The notes below the pieces were generated by a model. The model worked only from the letters and a program-made list of their open reading frames with translations. It was not told the origin of the DNA and ran no database searches. Positions 35,830 through 46,689 of a stretch of 64,000 nt of DNA are shown in pieces (positions within the stretch are counted from its first letter, which is position 1; each line of letters begins with the position of its first letter). Made by a program: the position numbers and the translations under genes. The DNA is taken from positions 53,171,590 to 53,235,589 of the forward strand of contig OY757921.1 in NCBI GenBank assembly GCA_963585895.1, in the 5' to 3' direction. This DNA is from Sepioteuthis lessoniana (taxonomy: Eukaryota > Mollusca > Cephalopoda > Myopsida > Loliginidae).

Positions 35830-36179
35830 AAAACCAAAATTAACCCAAATGCCCTATTGCGTTCATCACCATTATTTGTAATTTTTTATTTAGTTAAAAA
35901 TTTCAGTACTATGCCCACTCTCCGTTTCTCTTTATTGCATTGTTGACGTCTTTATTTTAATATTTTTTTATTAGGAATCAACCTCAACCCTTCTCACCTA
36001 TACTGTAGCCTCTCCGTCTCTCACTCTTTATGCAAGCATATAGAAAGTAGTAACCACAACATATGAACAGAACAATACATAGAAGGAAAAAAGTTAAAAA
36101 ATAAAATAATTTATGATAGGTTACATCTATTTCTCTCCCTTCACACTCGTGTGTCTCTCTATTCATTCAACTTCTTAAA

Positions 36180-37850
36180 AAGTTACATTCCACGATCTGG
36201 AATCAAAGTTTTATTTTTCAACTACGGCATATTGATTTTATGATTAGGATAGCATGGGATTCGGTCGAGAGTAACTTTCACTTCAGAAGAAACGTATTAT
36301 TATCAAGATTGCTCAGCATTGGTCGATTTTGACTTCCCTGACACGCGTGGAAACTTACTTTAATCACTTGAGAAATTTGACTCAGGTGTCCACTTCTCAC
36401 TTTCCAATGTTGATTGAGATGTTTCGGGTATTTTAAAGTGATCAAATAATTGCTACAGACGATATCACTACCTTCAATTATGTTTGAATTTTGATATTTA
36501 ATTCTTTATTGTCCCTTTTCCGACTCTTCCATTCTTTTTTTTGTAATATGTGTACCAAACCGTTCCACCCTAAGCTTTTAAAACATATTTGCTATCCCTT
36601 GAGCTGTTCTTTCTTACCCTCCCGATAAAAAAAATTGCCATCCCTTTCATCCAGTTCATCACGGTGAACTTTCCTTAATTTAGCAAAAACTCTCTAGATT
36701 CTTCTTTCAAGAGACATTCTTCTGTGGCTTCCCTTTTCTTTCTATTTGGGGCCTATATCTACTTCTTTTCTACTACTGTCTAACGTATTACCTAATTTCC
36801 TTTTTGATTAGAGTAGTTTTTCCCTAGCCATGTTACTGCTTTTAGTATTGTTTTCCTTATTTATGTTATTTCCTTATTTCTTTTATACTCTTTGATTCTT
36901 TGTTTTAGATTATGACATAGTTCCATATATCCCCTATCATCTCCACAATCATCAACCATGCTTCATTATTCCTACACATTGTACTGAACCTTCACTCTTA
37001 CCTTTCAATATAACTTCTTTATAACTGTCACTGTCATCCATCTGACTTTCTCTCATGGCAATTTGTCATTCCATGACTGAGATCCCACTCTCGTTCATGA
37101 AGTTTTCTCTCTTACAACGATGATATTTAAAATTTGGATAATCATTTTTTCATGTCCAAATCATGATTCAAAGATTCAAAATTCACAATAAGTACATTGT
37201 TTATCATGAAAATTTTTGTAGCAAAATCAGCGTTTGAATTGTCTTGTTTAAAGACACTTGTTAAACATCGGAATTATTCAGTGATAGACGAAATTTGTTA
37301 TTGTTTACCAAAGGTTTTAAAATTCGGTTTATAGAAAAAAAGTGAAATCATGAAAACAAAATGCTGTTATGTCAGGGTCATTTCTAGGAGAAGGAATTTT
37401 AATTTGTTTTATCATGAAATAAATAGTAACACTTCAAACCTAACTGAATAATCAAAACGAAGTTGAAGCTAAATTGAGTTGGGGAATTCGGTGTGGAATT
37501 TACTACGGGCTTTTAAAATAACCCCCTCACACCCCTGACATAACTATAAAAAATAAAGTAAACTAAGAAGAAAACCGATGCAGACCAATTTTAAGTGAGA
37601 TTGAAGGCAAAAAGAAGGGGGGTTCCTTCGGATCTGAGTTTACTAGCGTTGTATCTAACTGGCTAAATGGATGATAGAAAAATGAGCTAATACTTATCTA
37701 GTCTCTGAAAGAACTGTATCATGAAAAGTATCAATGACAATTTCTTTGATATGCACTAAACACTATTAGTGTTTCAAAGGTATGTTGTTTTGTTGTTGGT
37801 CCCCGATATTCGTTTTTCCTTACGTATTGTGAGAAGGCGTCGGTTTAATT
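36180..37850. other. Intergenic, nothing recognised
   Basis: AT-rich with pyrimidine-rich stretches near 36,500-37,080. I see no terminal repeats, coding relic or RNA gene. Confidence 0.5.
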
Positions 37851-38049
37851 ACTGAAAACATTAGTGGTTGATTCTTTGTCCGGATCTTAAATCACAACGT
37901 GGGTGGATAGTGAATTATTCTGTTTTATATCATATTGTATTTACTTCCATAGAGAAGTTTCACCGAATTGAAGACGGAATCTTCTCCGTATTTGTCAAGG
38001 CGAGGACCTCCTCTGATTATAGTAGCAGTAGACGAAATCTCCAACATTA

Positions 38050-39560
38050 AAGTGTACATCTCTGGTTTTGCTATTTAACCTAACCACTTACTGTTGGTTT
38101 GCTTTCTTTAGGTTGATTCGAAAAACCTCAGTGCTGTTCTTGGAGAGTTGTCTCGTGATGCTCATCGTTGTAGTTCAACGGAGGAGGCTTCAATATGGCG
38201 TCTGGTGGTATGATATTTTCGTTATCAAAGGATTGCAAACCCCTGATTAATGTATATGTCTCATGAACCCTCCTTATTCCCCCTATTCTGAGTTGGAATA
38301 TCTTCCATGGTTCTACGTAGTCTTTCTACTTTACCATTAATCAGGAGATTATAAGATGTGGTCATATGGTATACTTTCAAGTCTTCTGTGCTTTTCTTCA
38401 TAATTTTAAGAAAATTCTTTGAACCATTATCAGAAACAACCTGAAGTTGGGCACCAAATTCAAGAAATATCTCTTCAACTAATAAATGACTGACGGCATT
38501 CGCTTACGTATTAGGGACCAAAAAACATTCGGGCGATCCACTATACATATCGATAAATAATACGATATATTGATTTCCCAAAAGTGTTTTACGGTACGGA
38601 CAGAAAATATCGACCACAATTTTTGTGAATGGTATAGGGAAATGTCAGATTCTTGAATAGGAGATCAGAATGTAAATAAATTTGTTGTTTGGCACGGAAT
38701 ACACCTTTTCACGTGTTCAACGACTTCCTTCAAAAGACATGACCTAAAATGTTTCTGTTTTATAGCTTGGAATGCCTTTGCCGTTTTTATTATGGTACTC
38801 TACGAGCCCTTATGACCTTTAGTGTGAAATGATGTATAATCTCACCACTTGCTTGTCAACGGGTTGAGAAAATTTTTTAACAAAATTAATGGAAAAATGA
38901 TAATGATAATTTTATTATGTCCCACCTAAGTGATCTAATCTCTCTTCAATATGTTTTTCAACTCTAAGGTATCTTAATCCACATCCTGTTCTTAGATTAT
39001 ATCTATATTTAGCAATAGTGGTGTTCAAATTCTCGAGATTAGGGCACACCACTTTATTATGAGGCGAATTGATAGGCTCAAAATAATTGCAATTAATGAC
39101 ACTAAGTTCATAGGTTCTGTCATCGATCTATAACGGTTCCTAATCTTCCTGACTGGGTCCATCTTTCGAACGAGATAGCAAATCTGCACACACGTTTCTT
39201 TTGCTCAATTGATATTGTATTCAGCATTTGTACCCTGCCCACACTTACATTTTCCTACTATGTATGGGTTAATTCAGTAAGTACTTTTGTGGCCTACGGT
39301 CTATGTATATTGTAAAAGTAGCATTATATAATATTCCCGGTCGGGAATAAAGTTTCCAGACATTTCTCCTTCTCGTTGGCCTAATTCATTAAAAAATATT
39401 TTTCCATTTTTAGACTCAAACAACATATTGGCTATCATCTTTGTGTCAGATACCACTCGCTTTTTGGCGAGTTCGATTCTGATTTCCCGGCATCAACCAA
39501 CTCTATCGTGAGATCATGAGGGAGAACTTTAAACAGGTCGGATTCCTATCATTCAGGGTT
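38050..39560 (-). mobile_element. Ty3/gypsy retrotransposon relic (RNase H end + integrase)
   Basis: On the minus strand, near 39,210-39,170 there is SKRNVCADLLSRSKDGPSQE (end of RNase H, the NVxADxLSR signature). Then ERLDHLG near 38,940 (zinc-binding start of integrase), VVDIFCPYRKTLLGNQYIV near 38,610-38,550, LQVVSDNGSKNF near 38,450-38,415 and LINGKVERLRRTMEDIP near 38,345-38,295. The order RNase H then integrase is that of Ty3/gypsy. Stops and frameshifts throughout; no LTRs identified. Confidence 0.75.
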
Positions 39561-39779
39561 TTCGAACAATTGTCTTCATCTTTATTGTTATACTCACAAC
39601 GTTTCGGACTGATGTCATATGAACTACATATCATTTAGATCCTTTTGGTTATGCCTTTGACATAGGGCAGATATACTGTGGTATCATTCACAATCCCCCC
39701 TATCCAGGTTTCTCGGAGCCGATGTTATGTGCTCTAGTTCTTGCGATGGAGGTTGCGTTTTAAACAAAACATTTCTTCT

Positions 39780-40150
39780 TGATATACATCAATATTACTG
39801 AAACATCAGGACAATATTCACAAGTTGCTCGACTCACTGGAGGTGTCTCTTCCGAGTCAAGCCACCAACAGAGTTCAACATGACCAAGAACTGTGTGTAC
39901 TCCATCCCTTGTGATAAAGTATACAAAGGCGAGATTTGCCGCTCACTAAAATTAAGGCTAGAACACCAAAAAGCAGTAGCACCTGCTTAAGGGAATCAGA
40001 AAAAGCGACCCCCGTGGATTAAATAAAGGACGTAGTTTGAAGCTGCATGTTGGCTCCTGTGTTTGACAAACACCTGAAGAAGGCCGGAGGACATATCAGC
40101 CGAAACTTTGTGAATATAAGAATGAAGTCAATAATCTCAAAACCCTCAAT
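39780..40150 (+). mobile_element. Penelope-like element 3' fragment
   Basis: Matches the 3' region of the element at 6,930-9,800 (compare 39,830-39,960 with 9,100-9,240). It includes the GIY-YIG-type end, then cacctgaagaaggccggagg and cagccgaaactttgtg, a typical Penelope 3' terminus. It is the 3' end only. Confidence 0.7.
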
Positions 40151-40515
40151 GACAAAAATCATTAAGCTTCGTCTAAGAAATTCAGACAACTAGTTGGCAT
40201 TCCAATTCTTAAAATGTATATATAACTGATTTTTTATTAAAGTAGTAATGCATGAAGTAATCGAAGTGGAACACGATTTTTTTTTTTTGTCTTTTTGCTT
40301 TGCTGGGTTGCACTCTTGTTTTTACGCTTTTGCTTGCTTTTTTTCTGTTCTGTTTGGCCGCATATTTGTCTCTCTCTCTCTTTCCCTCCCTTTTTTTTTC
40401 TTAGCTTGCTTTCCTGATTTGTTTTTCGTGGTTTTTTCCTGGACTGTTAAGAATAGTTGGCATTCCTGTGTGGTCTACTCATATATTTTGGTTATTGTCG
40501 CTTTCAGGACCTTTA

Positions 40516-40734
40516 TAATCCAGTTCCAATGGCAGTGAGCCATTATTATTTTTACCTGCTGGATTCGAAAAGAGATGGCAAGATAGAATACAAGAGACAT
40601 ATGCTTGGCATCCTTGCATTCATGGCACCTACCTTGATAGCAGTATCGTCACATGCATTGTGGTCACAATGACTAGTTTTACACCCGCATGTGTATATTT
40701 TTCTGAGCCTGACACTGCCATTGGAACTGGATTA
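40516..40734. mobile_element. Small TIR element (MITE) with TA target duplication
   Basis: 219 bp flanked by TA on each side (40,514-40,515 and 40,735-40,736), with exact 22-bp terminal inverted repeats beginning TAATCCAGTTCCAATGGCAG. No coding capacity. Size and TA target fit a Tc1/mariner-mobilised MITE. Confidence 0.75.
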
Positions 40735-40739
40735 TACTT

Positions 40740-41960
40740 TTGTGCAGTGAACATTGAGAAATTGAAATAATTCTGATAGAGAAGCCGATATACAAATTAG
40801 CATTGGCCTCTTCCATATATTCAAAAGGACTTAACATTAATTCCGAAGGTAATCTTAATGGCTACTTGGCTAAACAAGATGGCTATATAAGCACCAAGAT
40901 TTGGATAGCACATCAAATAGAAAGTTACGTCCTAATGCGACAACTGCAAAGAAGGAGACCAAAGTTTAAGAAAGTAAAATTAGCAAGAGAAATTATGGTC
41001 AAAGATCAATCCAACTCCTAAAATATATAAAATAGTGATAGTGTCGACTGATACAAATAGCGTTGAGGATGGAGAGATATATGCAGCTGAGAATGCCTAC
41101 GATGTTGTAAAATATCAAAGTTACAAAAGAAGGACGAACTCTTCTGACAAAGAAGAGACTAAAAACATTCGAAATCATTGATATTATGTGTATGCAAGCA
41201 ATTATAATAAAATGTGTAAATGTCGAAAAAAAGAATAAGATCAAGAAGATGAATAATCAAATTCTGGTCTTAGAAAACATATGCATCTAATAAAACATGA
41301 TTTGGTGTGTAATATTGTAGACTGATATGATGTCACAATGACCATGAATTGATTGACTTCCATGTCAGACGGTTTAAGCATGGATGAATAAAGAGAGGTT
41401 AAAGATGTGCGAGAGATTTCGTCATAGGTTAGTGAGTGTCTTGAACAAGAAGCTACCAAGTGGAAATCGAGATATGGGGTGAGAAATTCCAATAATATAG
41501 GGCAATCAATTCGCCCTTTAAATCATATATTTAATAGAATAATAAATTGGCTAGCGATCTGAATCTGTCCCCAAGCCCATCCAAACTTAATTATTAATTC
41601 GTATAGTATAATTTTCTTCATAATGTTTAATTCCATTGTATCTGTCATCAAAATAATTATTGCACTCGTGCTGTTGAAAAATTTTATGGCAATTACTATC
41701 TTGAGTCTTTTACGAATAATGTTCTGTGTTTTTTTTTCTTTTGGTACTCTTGGTATGGTCAATAGTTAATCTAATCCTAGCTAAAGACTTACGGTTTAGA
41801 AATCTCAGAAAAGAAAGAAAAAATTCCAAAGAGAACATGGTTTACTTTAAAAGTATACTTCTAAATTACAAAAGAGAGTTAATCTATTGTGCTATCGACA
41901 AGTAAAATATCTAGATATTTCACTAATATTTTCATCACTTTTTTCTTTATTAATACTCTT
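40740..41960. other. Intergenic, nothing recognised
   Basis: No protein relic or terminal repeat that I can identify. Confidence 0.4.
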
Positions 41961-41969
41961 GACTAGTTT

Positions 41970-43158
41970 TTTACACCAGAATTAGTTAATGGTCTTTTAC
42001 TGAATACTGAATGACAAGTGCCCTTAAGTCATTAGGACTCATCTCAATATTCTGGCTGATCATTCTTCTGATCATCGTTCAGAGCATACCAATTATGACT
42101 GGTTTGACCATTACTTTCATATTCCCTTACTTTTTAATTCTCTGAAAAGGTCGAAGTACTGCCTCTCTTTTCGTTTTCTTGTATTTTTACTCTGTGGTCC
42201 ATTGGACGGCAAGGTCATCTACTTGGTATATTCTATTTTCTTTTTCTTTATGGTATCCACTTTTCCTTTTATTTCTAAGTCTCCCAGTCCGTTACCATAT
42301 TCTTGGGTATTGTTCCAACTATACAAATTATAATTGGCATCATCATTACCCTCATATCCTGGAGTTAATTTTTCAATTCTGTAGCAAGTTCTAGGTACTT
42401 ATCTCTCTTCTCGCCTTCTTGTATTCTAATTTTGAGGTCTGTCGGTACGGTAAAATCCATTATTCGGTGGGTTTTCTTTGTTATTGTTGTTGTTGCTGGA
42501 GAGGTGATCTGTTTGTATCTCAAAATCGTTGAGTTGTTTGTGCGACTCATTCTCCATAGCTGATTCTGGGTTGTTCGTATGGTTAGATTTCAATTTCTTG
42601 CACAATTCCCAATGGATTACTTTCCCCATCGAGTCGTGTCTAGCTTGGCTCTGACTCAAGGGAGCCACGCCATTCGGGTCACACGTCGGTTCGCTGCAAA
42701 GATCGGTTCATGTGGTCTTGCTAAATCGCCTGACATGGGTACCAGTAAGTTGACATCCTCGAGGATCAGGGGACGGTCTCCACAGACTCTGACCCTATCC
42801 GGAAGAGCTAGGTTTTGCTTGAGACGTCCCTTTTTAGGGGAATGCTGATGAGGCCAAAGGTATTTTTGAAAATGCCGGACGCGACTCGGCTATGGTCCTG
42901 CGCTCGGACCAACCTTTAAAAGGCCTTATGCCACACTCGCTCGTTTGGTGGGGTAGGCGACATATACATTGTCTAGTTTTATGCTCGTTTTGCGTTAATT
43001 TGATGCAATTATTTATATGATTAACAGTTTTGTCTCTATCACTACATAGCCTACACATACTATTTTGTTCCGAGGTATGTGATTGATTGGTTCATCGCCC
43101 TTTCAAATAGTAATGCTGATAGCGCAACTCCTTGGAATATACCTCTCTAGATTTTCAC
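41970..43158 (-). mobile_element. LINE 3' part, internally deleted and interrupted
   Basis: On the minus strand this is the 3' part of the family seen at 16,630. An RT scrap (VALSALLFVMAMNQS near 43,135-43,085) is fused directly to the C-terminal zinc-knuckle text CRLCSDRDKTVNHI (43,055-43,014), which shows an internal deletion. That is followed, after the insert at 42,644-42,969, by KVIHWELCKKLK near 42,625-42,585. Non-autonomous relic. Confidence 0.7.
42644..42969. mobile_element. 326-bp GC-rich insertion with 7-bp target duplication
   Basis: It splits the LINE relic. TGTCTAG is present on both sides (42,637-42,643 and 42,970-42,976), while the uninterrupted family member near 63,370 has it once. 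The insert is much more GC-rich than its surroundings and has no terminal inverted repeat I can see. Family not recognised. Confidence 0.65.
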
Positions 43159-43229
43159 CTCAGGTAAATATTTTCCTCCTGCATTCAATCCCACTTATTA
43201 TTATTATTATTATTATTATTATTGGGTTT

Positions 43230-43520
43230 TTTTTTTTAGATTTTTTCACACCAACGTTAGGTGATGAGTTTTCACTGGAGTTTAAGAGACAGTAAGTTAA
43301 GTCTTCACGTTTCTTCTCAGTATTCTGGCTGTTCTTGGTAATGCTATAGTCTGGATGGTTTCCTCTTGATATCTTAATTGACGTCTTCCAGTCCCTTTTT
43401 CAAACCTTTGGGGGCCGTTCCATGTTCACCAAATACAATCAGTATTGGAATTCGGGTAGTCATCTGGTTTTTGGTTGAGCAATACAAGATACTCATTCTA
43501 AGTAACAAGGCTACATTAAG
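43230..43520 (-). mobile_element. LINE 3'-end fragment
   Basis: Same 3'-end family as 12,835 and 62,870 (tattctggctgttctt and related text). Preceded by a short (ATT)n run at 43,196-43,222. Confidence 0.6.
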
Positions 43521-43554
43521 TCTAGACTCTGTTATTTTGCCATTGTTTATACAT

Positions 43555-43690
43555 GACTTACTCGCTTCTTATTGGCTAATCTATTACTTCTACTTTAGTC
43601 GTCTCTGATTGGCTATTCGACAAATGGGAAAGTCTATAAATATTTGCTGACAATTTGTAAATATCCGACATATACAGGCTCCCCTTAGTA
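43555..43690 (+). promoter_or_regulatory. Promoter-like 5' end of a LINE
   Basis: Two inverted CCAAT motifs (GATTGGCT / TATTGGCT) and a TATA-type TATAAATATTTGC. A close copy lies at 51,480-51,600. It sits just upstream of the plus-strand L1/Tx1-like element, so it could be its promoter or the end of another element. Confidence 0.4.
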
Positions 43691-46370
43691 GATTTTGATT
43701 GACGTACTTGTACGATTTCAATCCCTACTAAACTCAGGCGATAGCCTGACCATATTTTTCTTCTCTCACAATTTCACAAGTTTTAGCTACCGTTCTACAT
43801 TATACCTAGACCCTCCTTCACAGTCTTTAACAGCAACAACAGTAACAACAGCCTTCTCCAGCTAGTTACCATTTTCCTCGAAGGGAATCTGCTACTATGG
43901 AGGAAAATGTCACTCCACCAATTGATTAACCTGACCTATTCGAACCAACTAATATCCTGAAAGCCCTCCCCAAAACGCCGGAAGAACCAGCAGCAAAAAC
44001 ACCAATGAAAATGGAGTGGCCGTTACTGTCGACCCAAGTCTCCTTAATCATGGCCAGCTCAATAAAACTAGACCAAAAAACACGTCAATATCCTGAGCAG
44101 TAAAAAAGAAAGATCGTAGAGGGGGAACAGCCTGAGGAATTGGAGACAAGCGCAAACCTAAAAAGAAAAAGAAACAGTGGAGAAAGTTACTCAAAAATAT
44201 TATGCAAACAACCGAACCCCCTAACAGAAGAAGAAATCTAACTTCAGTCACCTCAACAGGTTAAACCACAACTGATGTGAAAATCTAGAGAGGTATATTC
44301 CAAGGAGTTGCGCTATCAGCATTACTATTTGTAATGGCGATGAACCAATCAATCACATACCTCGGAACAAAATAGCATGTGTAGGTTAAGTAGTGATAGA
44401 GACAAAACTGTTAATCATATAAATAAATACAGATGTCCCCATATAAATTTTCCTAGCCTTCTCCTTTCTCCACAACTCTTCCCCGTCTCACATCAACCAG
44501 GCTGTTCTCCCAATCACCTGAACTACTGCAGCATAGGAATTCTAAAAACAGAGCCAAATCGGCCTCGGCCGATGAAAAACCAGAAAATCACGAGAACTTT
44601 TAGGGGTGGCTTTGTGCTCTACAGAATTTCAAGAACTTCCAGCGGACTTTCAACTCCGCAGGGCACTTAAGCCGCTCCTATACTTTCTAAAGTTTAATAC
44701 AAAGAAAATTTCCAATCCATACTTATTTACGGGTGCACCCATGGTGACCACCTTTGTTCGCTCGGCTGGAAGCCAGTCGAAGAGTGTGTGGCGACTACTT
44801 GAAAAGTCCAGTTGGGTGGACATAAGGTTAGCGGAAATGGAGCACCCCTCACTAAAAAAAACATGTCATTTTGTTCAGGGTCGGTTGCTGTTTATGTTCA
44901 CACATCTTTTTATAGGGCCCTAAAACTAAACTGTGCCCAAGACGTCGGAGGCGTGTTGGTTGCCTACGATATGTCTCAGGGATCTAGTGCTGAGCTTAGT
45001 AGTGATTCAGACATTTAGAGATGGCCGAGTCACCACAGAGCTCAACACAGGATCCCAGAGACATAACATCTGAGGATTTCCGTGCCGTAGTCGACAGTGA
45101 GTAATGAAAGTGGGTTTGATGGATCTAAACCTTGCCACTTTGAAAGCAAGGACACTGAAGGATCAAAGTAAGTGTGTGCACTTGCCTGGTGAACCCTCTA
45201 ACCTCGATGTTGGTGCAGAGCAGGAGACTCACTTCATTTACGCCGCGAACTCCGGGAGATGGAGAATGACTACCTTGGCCTTTTAGCAAATGGCAGCTGT
45301 AGCAGTGTTGGGGTCTCTCTGCTAATTGGACACAGCCTTAATAGTGACGTAAATTTTGTTCTTGCAGATGACGGGAGCCGGCTGGTTTTGGCCGATGTTG
45401 CCGATACAAATTTCGAGTTCCGGGTGGCTGCGGTTTATGTGCCCAATACTGCTGCAGAGAGGATTTCCTTTTTGGCACTCAGTGCCGTTCCTCAAAGATC
45501 TGAAACGGATAGTTTTAGTGGGTGATGGGGATGCGATCCTTGATCCCAAGATAGACAGGGTCGGGAGGGGAGCTAGAGACTCGGGGTGTGAAAGCAGCCA
45601 GACCGGTTTTGTGGCCCGTCACAACTTGGTCGACAGGTTTTGTCTGGATCACCCAAGGGGGAACATTGCTAGATAGTTAGCCCTCTGTCTGTGCTAGATC
45701 CTATCAGGTCAGAGTGTTAGGAGAGCTGCCGCTATTTTGTTTCGTGTCCCACGTTCCACTATGTTGTGCAGACTGACCATAGGCTTGTTAGGGTTAGTCT
45801 ACGGTTAGTTGATAGGCCTAGTCTAGCTAGCTACGAGAAGTTCAATACCTCCTTACATTGGATTAGAGATTTCGCCATCAAATGCAGTCACTACCTCAAC
45901 TTAGATAGGACCAAGGTGGCAAAAGAAGTTTATCTTAAGAAGATAAACTTTCCTGGGTGGTGAGAGCGGGGATTCCCTACCTGTAGATATAACGAGTTTA
46001 TTAGCGAATACTGTAAGGCCCTTCGCAAGCTTCCTAGGTCCTACGACCTTTCTCTGTCTCGGAAGGAGCTGTATCGGGATCTAGTGGCGGGCTATGTTTC
46101 GGATAATCTTGTTTATTGACTGGTCAATGGAGGTGGTTCGCTTGCATTTGAAATGGGCGTCAGGTTCGGGATTCTCGAACAATTTCGAGTTCTCGCTCAC
46201 CAGGCGGTTTGCACTGAACGCGTTGCCACTTTTTGGCTTGTATAACATAGCGGGCCTGGCAGACATGCCCGATTGTCCTTGCTGCATTAAGATCTTCAGA
46301 AAAATAGCGCTTGATCAAGGGTTAAGATACAACAAAGAATCGAGGCGGGAAGATTTTGGAGGCTAAGAAC
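43690..46370 (+). mobile_element. L1/Tx1-like LINE relic, RT deleted (plus copy)
   Basis: ORF1-like start near 43,900 (MEENVTPPID). ORF2 endonuclease region at 45,170-45,680: DVGAEQETHF, VAAVYVPN and NLVDRFCLDHP. It then jumps near 46,090-46,130 to the C-terminal region (LHLKWASGSGF, RRFALNALPLFGL, GLADMPDCPCC), so the RT core is missing. Homologous in inverse orientation to 46,690-51,370. The segment 44,277-44,425 within it belongs to another LINE. Confidence 0.65.
44277..44425 (+). repeat. Inverted copy of 43,010-43,158
   Basis: 149 bases that are the reverse complement of 43,010-43,158 with about five mismatches. It carries the same internal RT-to-zinc-knuckle deletion junction, so the two arms descend from one deleted copy. 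Confidence 0.85.
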
Positions 46371-46689
46371 TAGATGACGGGGACAATGACTCACAACACA
46401 CTGCTAACTTAGGAAGAAAAGGAGGCAAGCAATCCTACTTACCAGGGGTGAGGTCCCGAAGGATCCTGTCCGTAGTCACCTTGCGCTGGAAGAGGAGGGA
46501 GGGATAACTTCGATGTTGCGCCATTTCAAACGACCAGGCTCACTTTTTGCACCCAACTTTTGTCGAATGTTATACTATTCAAACGTTTTCTATCCTATTT
46601 AATTTTGACCCTAAGTTGATGCCAAAAGAACCAAATCAGATCTCAATGAGAAAAGTTTGCACTATCATATAATCACAACTTTCGCGTCA

